Origin: Temnopleurus reevesii
Taxonomy: Eukaryota; Echinodermata; Echinoidea; Temnopleuroida; Temnopleuridae
NCBI GenBank assembly: GCA_036244855.1
Contig: BQKZ01007726.1
Location: forward strand, 20,254 to 33,384
Direction of reading: 5' to 3'
Length of the DNA stretch: 13,131 nt
The number at the start of each line of letters is the position of its first letter. Position 1 is the stretch's first letter. The translations under genes and the position numbers were made by a program. Below are positions 1-9,265 of this stretch, one piece after another. The notes under the pieces are model-generated. The model made no database searches, was not told the origin of the DNA, and saw only the letters and a list, made by a program, of their open reading frames with translations.

Positions 1-95
1 TACAAAATACCATCTACAAAATTATTATAATCTTAACTACACAATATATGTACAGGGAATAACAAAACTATTTGAACTACTCTACTATATATTAA

Positions 96-330
96 ACAGG
101 TATGTTTTTAGAGATGTTTTGAATGTGTTAAGTGTGGGTGCAGTTTGTATGGGCAGGGGTAGAGCATTCCAGAGTATTGGTGCGGTGTATGCAAATGAAC
201 TGTGGCCGTAGTGCTGTGTTCTGAAGCGAGGAACTTGAAGAAGATGCTGGTTCTAAGACCTGAGAGCACGTGCGGGTGAGTAGAGATGAATGAGTTCAGA
301 CATGTTCAATATCACGTGGTGCTTCACCGA
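96..330. repeat. possible remnant of a dispersed repeat
   Basis: This stretch is richer in G than its surroundings and contains phrases such as GGGGTAGAGCATTCCAGAG followed by GAAGCGAGGAACTTGAAGAAG. The 'reform, attach, tttcc, gag' style resembles a dispersed non-coding repeat I recall from invertebrate genomes, in which a G-rich segment carries a TTCCAGAG core. Every reading frame examined is interrupted, so it is not coding here. No second copy occurs in the window and I see no terminal repeats, so the boundaries are approximate. The assignment rests on recollection and composition only. Confidence 0.25.
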
Positions 331-661
331 TTCTTTTAAAAGTTAAGAGATCATATAAAGTTCTTCTTCAGCATTTATATTCCTGTCTCAATAAACTAAA
401 TCTTCATAACCTCTAATGGGAATCAGATATAAAACCTAGATACTCTCTTTTATCAGGTAATGTCCTTCCTATACTTCTTTTCTTTCTTCTGTTTTTTTTT
501 TCTGAGAAGATTCGAATTTCAGAAAGTAAATTTGTTTCGCCTTAATTTGTTTCCACTTTATTCCCTTCATCAATGCAACACATGTCCCTCCTGTGACCGA
601 TGTTAGGCAAATAAATGTTTCCCCCACAAACAGAGCTAGAGGACCTCTGTCAAGGGTGTTA
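331..661. other. no gene seen; AT-rich spacer
   Basis: There is no supported gene here. The sequence holds a T-rich pyrimidine stretch at about 470-505, including a run of nine or more T, and otherwise ordinary AT-rich DNA. It ends at the TTA (659-661) that forms the left target duplication of the following MITE. Confidence 0.6.
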
Positions 662-916
662 TGGCCGACTCACACCTTTGCGTTTTTAGCCTGAGTTGGC
701 CCAGCGGTTTTTATAATTAAAAAGGCTCCATTAAGCCATAAAGACGCAGGTACGTCGTACGGTGGACTGACGTTCAGCTTATGTTCCTTGAACGCAAGCC
801 GAATATCAATCCACAGTCCGACCAGCGTATGCTGTGCGATCAGGGAGTGTTTTTAATAAAAAAAAAAAAAAACGCTGGGCCGACGCTGGCTAAAACTCAA
901 AGGTGTGAGTCGGCCT
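662..916. mobile_element. foldback MITE, family 1 copy A (Harbinger-like, TTA target site)
   Basis: A 255-bp non-coding element that is essentially one long imperfect palindrome. The left end reads GGCCGACTCACACCTTTG and the complement of the right end reads the same. The match continues inward through TTTTAGCC and GGCCCAGCG for about 55 bp. An inner hairpin pairs 762-780 with 796-814, 15 of 19 positions matching. TTA lies immediately outside both ends (659-661 and 917-919), as expected for a 3-bp target duplication of PIF/Harbinger transposons. A poly-A run at about 858-872 lies in the right arm. There is no transposase frame, so it would depend on an enzyme encoded elsewhere. A related copy in the same orientation is at 6967-7152. 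The MITE call is strong; the superfamily is inferred from duplication length alone. Confidence 0.85.
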
Positions 917-3040
917 TTAGTTTGACATAAATCCTGCCACTTCAGTTTAAGTCTGACTGATGAGTGTGAACAAACGAGATTATCTTAATTATGTATCAGC
1001 TACCTCCTACCCGGGTTGGTCTCCGGTGTAGTTAGATACTTGAGAGTACGATTGACAAAAGGGATTTGTCAAATATACCCGGTAATGAGGTTGGGGAACA
1101 AGTATACCATTTCGTTTATCTGATTGATACACATGTGTATTTTGCGGAGGGCAGTCAATATATTTGTCTCTAAAATGAATGTAATCTCGCGCGATGTGAG
1201 AGGTTAAAATACTCTTTAGATATCCTTTAGGAATATGAATTTAAATTTGATCTATCGTCTATATTTTATCATATGTAAATATAATCAATCTGATAGTATT
1301 TCCCTTGCCATTTAATAAAACCTTTTTCCAATAAATCATACAGGTGTTTAACCTGACAAAGACTCAGACCTTCCACTGGTAACGAGTTCTAGGAATTATG
1401 GAAATTAGTGTTTACAAAATTGAACAAAACTTGAAAAACAAAGATGGAATTAAATAAAATGACATTGCTCCAGTCCCTTGTGATAGTTCTTATATTAGCT
1501 TCATTGGAAAAGCAAATGCTATAAATCAGTTTTTAATAAGTTTCGCTGTACCTTGATGAAGATCTCGATAGGCGGGTTTGCTAATAGAGCCAATTTTTAT
1601 GTGTTCTTTAAACACAATGGTTGTTCTTGACGGCCCGAAAGATTGCCCGATATAGCAACAAGTACATGCAAATATAATTCCAAGTATTATACTTCAATTG
1701 ATAGTGTCTGGTTTAAGGAATACCACGTTACTACGTTCGTTGCCAAGAAACGTGCATAAATCAGAATATATTAGTAAATCTTTCCCTTTGTCAAAAGAAG
1801 TCTTATGGTGTGTCGAAGTCATAGGCTCACTTCCGTCCACTTTTTTAAGTCTCTTGATAAGAATTCGTTATTGCCTTTTTCGATAACAAAAAGCCATGCA
1901 TCTCCTTTATAGACCAATACAACAATCTTTCAATACATATAAGATTATACCATTTTTTCAAACCAGAAAAACAATCGTTCATTAAAAAAAAGGGATCAAA
2001 TATGAAGCATTTGTCCCGCCGCGGCCGTATTCGGAAATAAAGGGGTTGCCTAAATAAAACTCTATGAAGAACTTGAAAATGGTTTAACGTAGCTGTTAAA
2101 GGTGTACATTTTAGGGACACGTTGAGGTTTCTAAATGAGGAATAAGCACATGACTATTTACAAACGTTTTGCTATGTGTGTACTCTGCTACAAATTTCCC
2201 ATCAACAAAACCTGTTAACTAAATTGTTATTCATTCATATTCTCATAACTGAGAAAAAAAAATGGTCTAGCCATTTTGTGAATGGCAAACTGTCTATGTG
2301 GTGATGAGTGGCTGTTTGGCCCAGCGTACGGGGGAGGGCGATATAGACGAATTACATCAATTTTAAAACCCCGCTTTGACGCACCGTGAGAGAGCCATCA
2401 TCATACATCTTCAAGAAATAAACCTAATACGTTCTGAAGTTTGAATTACGATTTTCCGTAACTGATATGGTCAATGCCCTCTCATTCAAATATCACTAGA
2501 GCAAAATGCAATTGACCAAAAGTGCGTGTACCTTATTTTTATTCGAATAGGCTTAACAACTGTTTTCATTTTGCTATCTTGACAGTGTATTATTTATTTC
2601 TGCACAACTAACTGGAACGGAAGTGGAAATTCGTTGTATAAAGGTAAAAAGCAATTGCGACATTCACACAGTTCAATGCAAGATGATGTAAAGGGTGTTT
2701 ATCTAAGACCAAGACGGCTTCATATTCGGCAACACTAATACTGTAAAATCAACACCCAAAAAAGTTAATTCGTCAAATATTTTTTTCCGACTCCGTTACA
2801 TGTTGATTAAGATGTCTACAAGCATAGAGCATTATCTGCCTATTTTGCATTTCAAAGTTGTGCTGGCATTCATTCGAATGTTCTAATTATATTCTACACT
2901 TATTTACCTGTTGCTTCAAAATTGCATTTGAGCAAGAATAAATGTACGATAAAAGAGTCATTCTATAAAACATTAATACTTTAAATTTTTAACAAAAACT
3001 GAAAACTCTTATATGCTCTTCCATATCATGTTTTCGTCAA
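917..3040. other. no gene seen; AT-rich unexplained sequence
   Basis: More than 2 kb without a supported gene. Open frames at 1698-1886 (plus) and 1845-2120 (minus) are short, overlap each other on opposite strands and have no recognisable domain. A small GC-rich island at about 2015-2037 holds CCGCGG and CGGCCG. A second GC-rich patch at about 2312-2340 contains TTGGCCCAGCG, an 11-mer also present in the MITE at 662-916, which may be chance. No paired terminal repeats are seen. Confidence 0.6.
1052..1072. repeat. short perfect hairpin
   Basis: TTGACAAA (1052-1059) pairs perfectly with TTTGTCAA (1065-1072) around a 5-nt loop AGGGA. Such an 8-bp stem can occur by chance in AT-rich DNA, and nothing nearby assigns it a role. 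Confidence 0.5.
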
Positions 3041-3422
3041 ATAGTATGTCCACATCTACCATAGATAATACTGTGTTGAATAGTCAAATTTATGTGATAC
3101 AGTCACGTGACCCTCGTGAGATTTAAAAATATATGTATCGTACTGCTAACTTATCTCTATAACAAAGGTTATCCGTAACGATAATGTCATAAGCCGTCAA
3201 ATTTCAGCCATATTAGCCGACCAATCTTATTAAAGTAAGTCACTACCTTGTTCCTCAAAAAATGATCATAAAGAGTCCGAACACATAAATATATAACTTT
3301 CATCAAAATACCCATGTAACCAGAATTAACTACTTTATAAACCTGTTTAGACTGCGCACCTGAACAATAATATTTGCGCTATTTCCTATTTTTAGATAGT
3401 GTGTTCACATCTTCCGTAGATG
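3041..3422. repeat. pair of imperfect 27-bp direct repeats
   Basis: The segment 3041-3067 (ATAGTATGTCCACATCTACC and seven more bases) recurs at 3396-3422 with about 21 of 27 positions matching, offset 355 bp. The similarity fades on both sides. It may be the remnant of an old local duplication or two decayed copies of a repeat. Between the copies lies AT-rich DNA with no gene. Confidence 0.35.
3102..3111. promoter_or_regulatory. palindromic E-box GTCACGTGAC
   Basis: A perfect 10-bp palindrome matching the optimal site of basic helix-loop-helix leucine-zipper factors of the USF/TFE family (known as the CLEAR motif in vertebrates). No promoter or gene is visible next to it, so occupancy is unsupported. 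Confidence 0.3.
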
Positions 3423-3984
3423 GTAATCTATCAATAGGTGAATTGACAGGTCTATAATACAAGATGGCGTGATTTCCATGGGGTCAATGCAACAGGATAT
3501 CCGTTGCTGTCTCAACATCAATAATTTGTGAACAACACCATTCGAACTTCCGTCAAAGTTCATCCACATGACCCTCCTAACTTTCAAATTTGATTGTAAC
3601 CCTACGTGTTGAAGCTTTGGAATAGGGATTCGGGAGGCGTTTTATGAAGTTTGGCGCAGCAACAAGCAGTCATTCTCCGACAGTCGCCATATAGAAGCAG
3701 TCAGGATAGTGTTTTTCATCAAGAATTACATTGTATTCGGTATGATTGTTGGCATTATAAATGGTCTATCTTTTACAAAAAGGAAAAAAACACATTTCAC
3801 TACTCACTTCTTGAAGATATTCATGTGCCCCAAAAGTGAATGGAGGGGCAATGGTTGGCAGAAATAATATGTCATTGATAAATAAGAACATCGCTTCTGC
3901 CGCAATAACTCTCATCATTTAGACACAATAAGCACCTTACTTCAAGCTTGAAGGCATGAGATAGCATTTTAAAGTATTTCGTAT
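3423..3984. other. no gene seen
   Basis: There is no supported gene. Short open frames at 3405-3587 (minus) and 3651-3839 (plus) show no recognisable domain or signal peptide and no continuation across plausible splice sites. No terminal repeat structure is seen. Confidence 0.55.
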
Positions 3985-4058
3985 CGCTCAGCAAAGATTC
4001 GAACACATAACTTTCAGCTTGTGAGACAGGTATTCTAACCACTGATCCTCACATGTCG
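3985..4058 (-). repeat. tRNA-like sequence, probable SINE head (tRNA-Val/Glu-like)
   Basis: On the minus strand this 74-nt stretch has the layout of a tRNA. Its internal promoter A box reads GGATCAGTGGTTAGA and its B box reads GTGTTCGAATC at 4006-3996. An anticodon-like loop CTCACAA followed by GCTGAAAG resembles tRNA-Val(CAC); tRNA-Glu is also possible. Acceptor, anticodon and T stems are poorly paired, so it is not a functional tRNA gene. The well-kept promoter boxes with decayed stems fit a tRNA-derived SINE, transcribed by RNA polymerase III and mobilised by LINE enzymes. The tail would lie toward lower coordinates, where I see no clear 3' repeat, so the body is undefined. Confidence 0.6.
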
Positions 4059-4218
4059 CGTCTTGGTGAAGCTAGAGAAATATTATCAAGAACTGATGGT
4101 GCAAATTTATACCTTAGATATACAACACAATAAACTACAAATATGAAACAGTTACTCTTGTAGTGCTAGTTGAGTTATATACCACGGCTTAAAATAGCAG
4201 TTTTACTTCTAACCGAAA

Positions 4219-4293
4219 ATGTCACCGGAAAAAGTCTTGAAATGTCATCTTCTTTGCACTTTTCTGCTCTTTTCATTCTGTCAAATCGTACAA
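4219..4293 (+). CDS. weak candidate first exon encoding a signal peptide
   Basis: An ATG at 4219, with A at position -3, opens a 25-codon frame ending exactly at a GTATGT donor-like site (4294-4299), giving a phase-0 exon. The peptide looks like a secretion signal: a short polar start with two lysines before the core, the hydrophobic core LLCTFLLFSF at residues 11-20, then a small polar end. Without splicing, the frame stops 10 codons later. A MITE begins at 4321, inside the putative intron. No downstream exon can be identified, and hydrophobic frames of this length arise by chance in T-rich DNA. This is a hypothesis, not a gene call. Confidence 0.15.
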
Positions 4294-4320
4294 GTATGTA
4301 TCCAATGGAATCAGAATGAA

Positions 4321-4551
4321 CACTAAGCAAAATGGATGCAACTTTGTACCTTTAAGGGTGCAAAATAATTCAACACTAATAACACCCCTTTTTCATGAAG
4401 GAATTTTATTTTACATACAACATAAAATGTATTTAAAAAGTAGCAGTTGTGGAATTTGATATTGCACCTTTCTGGAAGAAATATAATATTGCATCCGAAA
4501 AGGCACTCTCAGGTTTGCAAGGTGCAATAATGCACCCTTTTTCTAAGCGTG
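4321..4551. mobile_element. MITE, family 2 copy A (GTGCA ends, TA-type flank)
   Basis: A 231-bp element with imperfect inverted ends of about 33 bp. The left end is CACTAAGCAAAATGGATGCA. The complement of the right end begins CACGCTTAGAAAAAGGGTGC. Both continue into a T-rich, TACCTT or CACCTT segment. The right end is followed by TA; the left is preceded by AA, possibly a decayed TA. Subterminal GTGCA/TGCAC motifs recur inside, including ATTGCACC and GGTGCAATAATGCACC. There is no coding capacity. Its first 65 bp align with 6039-6105. TA flanks suggest a Tc1/mariner-type non-autonomous element, but this is inference from few ends. Confidence 0.65.
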
Positions 4552-4553
4552 TA

Positions 4554-6036
4554 CGGGTGAGGTGTTTGAACCCATTCTAAAGTTAATTCAAACTTACTTT
4601 ATGGCAAAAGTAATTAGCAGTTCATGATGATGACGTTATTGACGTAGAAACACGAAATAAAGTGAATGACCAATCACGTTCCTCATTTCATGTGTATCGT
4701 GCTTGAAACACTCACTGTTAACCAATCAGAAAGTTGTTTGAAAATAGAAATTATTATGTTAAACCGCACAGGCATCAAGAGGAAAAATCGTTGCCCTCAT
4801 CCCCTGCGGGAGGGGAGAAACCCATTTCTCAATCTGTTTAGAGGCAAGATAGGAAACGAGAGGGAGATACCGTTGCTTTTAATAGCACATGCACTTCGAA
4901 TAATTGAAATAAACGGTTGGACTCGAAGTGAATTTGCTTCCAGCTAGGAAATAGTTACCTGACGAAAGCTTTTATACAGCGAGAAAATCGTTATCGTCAT
5001 CCTATCTTTCCGTTCAATGTATTTTCTGTTTTCCGGGCATGTCAAGTTGTAGCCTTAGGCATTGAGGTGTCAATGAAGTAAAACTGCCATTGATCAGCGA
5101 TGCTATTTTATCACTTCCGAAACATGATCTAAATTCATCATTCATATTTATCGATGAAAGTTGGGGTTAATTAAAGTGACGATATAATGGGGAAAGCTAG
5201 AATTATGGTCAATAACCCTATATGCACAGTATCCGAATATTTTAAGTGCACTTTCAAATACAATACCAAATCATTTTGTTAAACATGGCGTTCCTTCAAT
5301 AAGAAATAATATGGCAATATTTCCGTTAGTTTACAATAGCAACATATTGAGAAAAACAAAACCTTTTAGCTGCTGAGGAAAATTCTTTAAGAATTGCAGA
5401 TAACCTACAAAAAATACTTAGTGCCTGAAAATGATTATGTTCACAATGTAGCAAAGAAATAAACGTTCTAGAACATACATTTTCATTTAAGAGGAGAGTT
5501 GAATAAATTATTAAGGAGATTGCACCGCCCAATCATTTATACTTCTTGGAACAACCAAGCTTTGAAAAGGAAACATGGTCATTTTCACTTCTTAAAAAAA
5601 CGGAACTTTTACTCAATGAATATCAAGTTTCAAACAGCCATGACTAGATATAAACTCACATGTCTGCCTAAAAAGCCTGTTTAATCTTAACAGTGACATC
5701 ACGGCATGAGTAAATAGTCATTCAAATGCATATCAACAACTTTGAAAGGCGTTAATTATCTTTGTCTAAAAGGCAAGCGTGTTTAGGCATGAAAACGGAG
5801 TAAGTAAAGTTGGAAGGAACGGATGCCAAATCTTTTAGAATATCTGCCAGAAACCACATCTTCAAGTGTTGCTCCTGATTGATGCTAAATACTGCTCATT
5901 TTAATTTTGACTCTGTAAGATGAAACAGTTCGTCAACATTCGTATTTGTGGTTCTTCTCTTTCGTCTATTTCCCTTAAAATTTTTTTTTTACAAAACGTA
6001 TTCACCGTTTTTAAAAGTCATGTGTGAGAATCATTA
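4554..6036. other. no gene seen; minor repeats
   Basis: No supported gene in nearly 1.5 kb. An ATG-started 93-codon frame (4666-4947) has a mixed, undomained product and no neighbouring exon signals. An imperfect direct repeat with core AAAATCGTT and an ending near CATCC lies at 4779-4803 and 4981-5003. A GC-rich hairpin-like CCCCTGCGGGAGGGG sits near 4800-4816. Opposed short frames at 5326-5532 (minus) and 5499-5684 (plus) look random. Confidence 0.55.
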
Positions 6037-6038
6037 TA

Positions 6039-6105
6039 CACAGTAAGAAAAAAGGTGCAATTCTGCACCAATAAGGGTGCAAAATAATGCAATACTGGTA
6101 TTACC
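6039..6105. mobile_element. 5' fragment of MITE family 2 (copy B)
   Basis: Starting just after a TA (6037-6038), the sequence CACAGTAAGAAAAAAGGTGC continues into a TGCACC half-palindrome and AAGGGTGCAAAATAATGCAA. It aligns along its length with the left end of the element at 4321, where AAGGGTGCAAAATAATTCAA occurs at the same offset. I find no matching right end in the following kilobase, so this is probably a truncated copy. Confidence 0.6.
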
Positions 6106-6600
6106 TTGTCAGATGCCGTGTTCTTTGGGTTGGTGGGATTTTATTGAAAAAAAATCACCTTTCGAGACATATGTAAACGTATATAATTTTGATAATTATT
6201 CACACATACTAAAGGAGAGTTTTTCATTTGGTTTGATGTTGATCCTGGCATATTTATAATCCCTTTGTGGAAAAATCGATTCATGTTATTGCGATTTTTC
6301 CCCCAAGAAATATATCAAAGCTTACAACATATACAAGGTTTCTATATTATATACCCATGACAATATGCATGCAGGTTATAACTGTCATATTTTTCTTCAC
6401 GCTGGCACTGTTCACAAATTTCCAATTGCTCAGTAGCTAACATGTATTCCATCTTCGCAGATTAAACCTATGATAAACATGGAATCAGTGCTTATAAGTC
6501 TGGTAATATCGGTATTTTTAGCTAGTTTTCCCAAATTATAGTGCACCGAGAGTCTGATATTGCTCAAAATACAATCGCAAATATTTTCACTAAAATCAAT
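6106..6600. other. no gene seen; contains one strong hairpin
   Basis: There is no supported gene. The plus-strand frame to 6259 begins inside the MITE fragment and has no domain. The only clear structure is the hairpin at 6269-6301, described separately. Confidence 0.55.
6269..6301. repeat. 10-bp perfect stem-loop
   Basis: GGAAAAATCG (6269-6278) pairs perfectly with CGATTTTTCC (6292-6301) across a 13-nt loop. It is not flanked by recognisable target duplications. It could be the centre of a decayed foldback element or simply a local inverted repeat. Confidence 0.55.
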
Positions 6601-6700
6601 GTGTTAATGCTACTACAAATAAAGCGAATACTATGTCGCATTTTCGTTTACAGTGTTAATGCTATTTCAAATAAAGTGAATATTAATTCGTGTATTTTCC
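6601..6700. repeat. 52-bp imperfect tandem duplication
   Basis: The unit beginning GTGTTAATGCTACTACAAAT at 6601 is repeated from 6653 as GTGTTAATGCTATTTCAAAT. It continues as AAAGCGAATA versus AAAGTGAATA, with similarity decaying toward the end of the second copy. The two units abut directly, which suggests a local tandem duplication, now diverged. Confidence 0.7.
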
Positions 6701-6966
6701 AGGCTGGGTGAGCAACTTATTATCCTCAGTCTGCAATCTCTCTGTTGTAAATACATCTCGGTGATTGACAGAACGGTCTGAGACAGAGGCACAAACTCAA
6801 TCGATGTTAATGAGTGATGGGTAACCGACTGGACCCCTTCATGTTAAGTCACACCAGTTCATTGATAGCTCCAATGACGGAAATGGCGCCTCGGCAGATC
6901 CATGGGGCGAAGGAGGCACCCCTCCTCTCCACACTGGCGGTACACAAAGGGCCATGTCTACCTTTA
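6701..6966. other. GC-richer segment with no recognisable gene
   Basis: From about 6811 to 6960 the sequence is distinctly less AT-rich than its surroundings. A plus-strand frame starting at 6814 is open here but runs straight into the MITE at 6967 and uses its sequence. The minus strand also has a short open frame of about 37 codons. Neither has a recognisable domain. The segment may be an unrecognised repeat or old exon material; I cannot tell which. Confidence 0.4.
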
Positions 6967-7152
6967 AAGCCGACTCACACCTTTGCGTTTTTAGCGTTTT
7001 TGACAATTAAATACGCTACCAGACGCATAAAAACGCAGGTCACACAGTGGACTGACGTTCGGCGTACGCTTCTTGGGCTCAAGCCGAACGTCAGTCTACC
7101 GTCTGATTAGCATATACTGTGCGCTTGAGTAACGCACAGTGTGAGTCGGCCT
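6967..7152. mobile_element. foldback MITE, family 1 copy B (Harbinger-like, TTA target site)
   Basis: A 186-bp relative of the element at 662-916, in the same orientation. The left end, AAGCCGACTCACACCTTTGC, lies after TTA (6964-6966). The right end, GTGTGAGTCGGCCT, lies before TTA (7153-7155). The central hairpin is better preserved than in copy A: 7047-7063 pairs with 7083-7099 at 16 of 17 positions, with GACTGACGTTCGGC in the stem. Shared phrases with copy A include CACACCTTTGCGTTTTTAGC and GTGGACTGACGTTC. The arm segment containing GGCCCAGCG in copy A is missing from both arms here, so the length difference reflects loss or gain on both sides. No coding capacity. Confidence 0.85.
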
Positions 7153-7200
7153 TTATTTCCGTTACTCAGTAATCGACGACCCTCTCCAGCTGTCCACCTG

Positions 7201-7212
7201 CCCCCCCCCCCC
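7201..7212. repeat. poly-C run of 12
   Basis: An uninterrupted run of twelve C. Two longer C runs follow at 7568 and 7812, all on the same strand. Confidence 0.95.
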
Positions 7213-7243
7213 TACATATGAAAACATTTGTCCTTCCGTTTCT

Positions 7244-7416
<173 letters not shown>

Positions 7417-7441
7417 CTCTCTAATTGTTAATCACACCAAC

Positions 7442-7528
7442 TGTTGGGCATTTGGAGCATGAATATTTGCCTAACATAATGATGAAAACATTGCGCGACA
7501 ATTGGTTGGGTCGACTGTTTGCCCAACA
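7442..7528. repeat. inverted repeat with GTTGGGCA ends
   Basis: TGTTGGGCA (7442-7450) is mirrored by TGCCCAACA (7520-7528). Internal half-sites TTGCCTAAC (near 7468-7476) and GGTTGGGT (near 7504-7511) give four related arms in 87 bp. This could be a small foldback repeat or part of a larger decayed element. Confidence 0.5.
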
Positions 7529-7567
7529 CTTTTTGCGGTGTATGTGCTCGATTGTAAATTTTATCTA

Positions 7568-7581
7568 CCCCCCCCCCCCCC
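7568..7581. repeat. poly-C run of 14
   Basis: An uninterrupted run of fourteen C on the plus strand. Confidence 0.95.
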
Positions 7582-7811
7582 AAGTAATATATCAGATGTC
7601 CTTCAGAAGAAGAAAATATATAAACCATATAAATACAATGATTACCCATAAATCATTACATTGGTTTTTGACGCAAATATATGTCTTGTGTTAAAGTAAT
7701 GTTTCCACATTCAGGCAAATATTACACATCAAATTTTGCCGCCTCATTAGAGTAATGTGTCTAGCCATTTTATTTTACAGTGCTTTGCCCAAGGTTGAAA
7801 ATCTGCTCGCA

Positions 7812-7832
7812 CCCCCCCCCCCCCCCCCCCCC
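7812..7832. repeat. poly-C run of 21
   Basis: An uninterrupted run of about twenty-one C, the longest of three in 630 bp. Homopolymers this long are prone to replication slippage and sequencing error, so the exact length should not be trusted. Confidence 0.95.
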
Positions 7833-8001
7833 TTCCCTATCTGTCGATTGAGTAGTGCTTTGCTTTAAACAAATAAAACAAGCGATATTTTTGCGATAAA
7901 ATAGTCGTCAGATAGAAAAAAAACTTCCAATATCATTCATCTCAGCAATAAGATACAGATGTTTTATTAGATTATAATTATACTTTATTAACCTGGGGAG
8001 T

Positions 8002-8025
8002 ATTTCGTTACATATTTCGTTACAT
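8002..8025. repeat. perfect 12-bp tandem duplication
   Basis: The unit ATTTCGTTACAT occurs twice with no gap (8002-8013 and 8014-8025). Both copies are identical, which suggests a fairly recent slippage or fill-in event. Confidence 0.85.
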
Positions 8026-9015
8026 ACTAATAGCAAAATGTAGATATACACATCTAAAAAGTCTGACGGACACAAAATTACGCATCATATAAGTTTATAT
8101 TAAGCAGTTAAGAACAAACCTTGTCTGCAACGGAAAAGCATTGTTAATGATAAAAAATAAATGTCTTGGGAGAAGTAGAGGATGGAAAAAGACGTCACAT
8201 CTAAGCCAGCGTTTTACTCAACAACGTGAAGACATGAAAACGTCTTGAACAAGTCATCAAGTTTCACCTGTCCATGGGTCTGAATCTTAGTTATATTATT
8301 GTTCATGTTCTTGAGCAAGAAACCCCAGACCAAATAACGATGCTGCCAACATTTACATTATGTGACATAACTAGATATCTGGTGGGAAATGAACTACATG
8401 TACTTATCAGTTGAGGCAATTCTAGTAAAGCCAGTGTTTTCAACTAATTTTATACTTCCCCCGAAATAAATTCATCGACTTGGTCATTCAATGTCTTCAT
8501 AATAAAATGCCTCGAATATAATTCTGAGCGAAATACAATATTCAGAATGTTGAATATTAGGCAAAAAAGTTTTACAATTGACCATAAGTACATAAAACAT
8601 TTGAGAGAGAAACAATGTAGTTGTGAAAGTATACGCTGAATCTTCATTTTCATATATACATATTTGTATTGCCATCTTGTAATGAACTTTTGCGCAGACA
8701 ATAAATCATTTTGAATCTTGGGTTTGATACTTCCTGTAGACACGTCAAGTACACGTGACTTTTCTTATTCATTCTTATTATTAAAAAGTATGGGTTCATT
8801 TTATTCTTGATTTTGCTCAAACATTCAAATCACGTAAAAAGTATAGCAGTGCATTCCAATATGACGTCATGGAAATAAATCTCGTCACTCTTTTCTCTTC
8901 AGTTCTTTAATTTAAGGTTCTTTTAAAATTAGAACTTCAGAACTGCAGAGGTTACTCGACATCGCGAAGACAACACCAAACAAGCTCAGACTAAGAATCG
9001 GCCCTTATAGTACCT
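8026..9015. other. no gene seen; contains one CRE-like site
   Basis: There is no supported gene in this kilobase. A minus-strand open frame at 8450-8743 is one of the longer ones, but it opens on GTG rather than ATG, is AT-driven in composition and shows no domain, so it is not called. The only motif worth noting is TGACGTCA at 8862-8869. Confidence 0.55.
8862..8869. promoter_or_regulatory. CRE-like octamer TGACGTCA
   Basis: An exact full-length cAMP-response-element consensus, within the 10-bp palindrome ATGACGTCAT. bZIP factors of the CREB/ATF family bind this site in animals. No adjacent gene or promoter is visible. Confidence 0.3.
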
Positions 9016-9213
9016 CGTCTCACCATCTTTCTCCACCATCTCTCCCCTTCTCTTTATATCTCTTAAGATTTTGATATGAGAATGTTAGATGGCAGTCATT
9101 CGACACTCTTGCACAAGACCCCGCTCAAACTGAAATCCAGCCAGTTTCCCGTCTCCCTTATACCCCTTAAATCCTCCCCCCTCCTCCACCTCTCTTTCCC
9201 TCCCTTTATTCCG
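9016..9213. repeat. pyrimidine-rich (C/T) low-complexity tract
   Basis: Two strongly C/T-biased blocks, about 9018-9063 and 9148-9213, are separated by ordinary sequence. They contain phrases such as CTCTCCCCTTCTCTTT and CCTCCCCCCTCCTCCACC and lead directly into the TCTA microsatellite. The plus-strand frame at 9076-9312 is a product of this bias. Confidence 0.7.

Positions 9214-9265
<52 letters not shown>
9214..9265. repeat. (TCTA)13 microsatellite
   Basis: Thirteen perfect tetranucleotide units with no interruption. The lack of interruptions suggests an actively varying locus. Confidence 0.95.

Noticed and set aside
2312..2325. TTGGCCCAGCG shared with the MITE at 662-916, considered as a MITE fragment
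   Set aside because: The similarity does not extend beyond the 11-mer and no termini are present.
3405..3587. Minus-strand frame containing NFDGSSNG, slightly like an RNase H motif
   Set aside because: The match is a few residues only, with no other RNase H landmarks, in a 60-codon frame.
3985..4058. Functional tRNA gene
   Set aside because: The B box is good but acceptor, anticodon and T stems do not pair well, so a SINE head or pseudogene is more likely.
4666..4947. 93-codon plus-strand frame starting with ATG
   Set aside because: No recognisable domain, signal peptide or neighbouring exon signals; the length is within what chance allows in 13 kb on six frames.
6234..6250. Phrase TTGATGTTGATCCTGGC, reminiscent of the start of bacterial 16S rRNA
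   Set aside because: The match is partial and no rRNA-like sequence follows.
6814..7110. 98-codon plus-strand frame
   Set aside because: Its second half is translated from the MITE at 6967-7152; the first half has no recognisable domain.
8450..8743. 97-codon minus-strand frame with hydrophobic segments
   Set aside because: It opens on GTG, which is not a normal start in animals. Its composition follows local AT richness, and no domain or splice context supports it.
9214..9265. Short regularly spaced repeats considered as a CRISPR array
   Set aside because: A contiguous tetranucleotide microsatellite without spacers.
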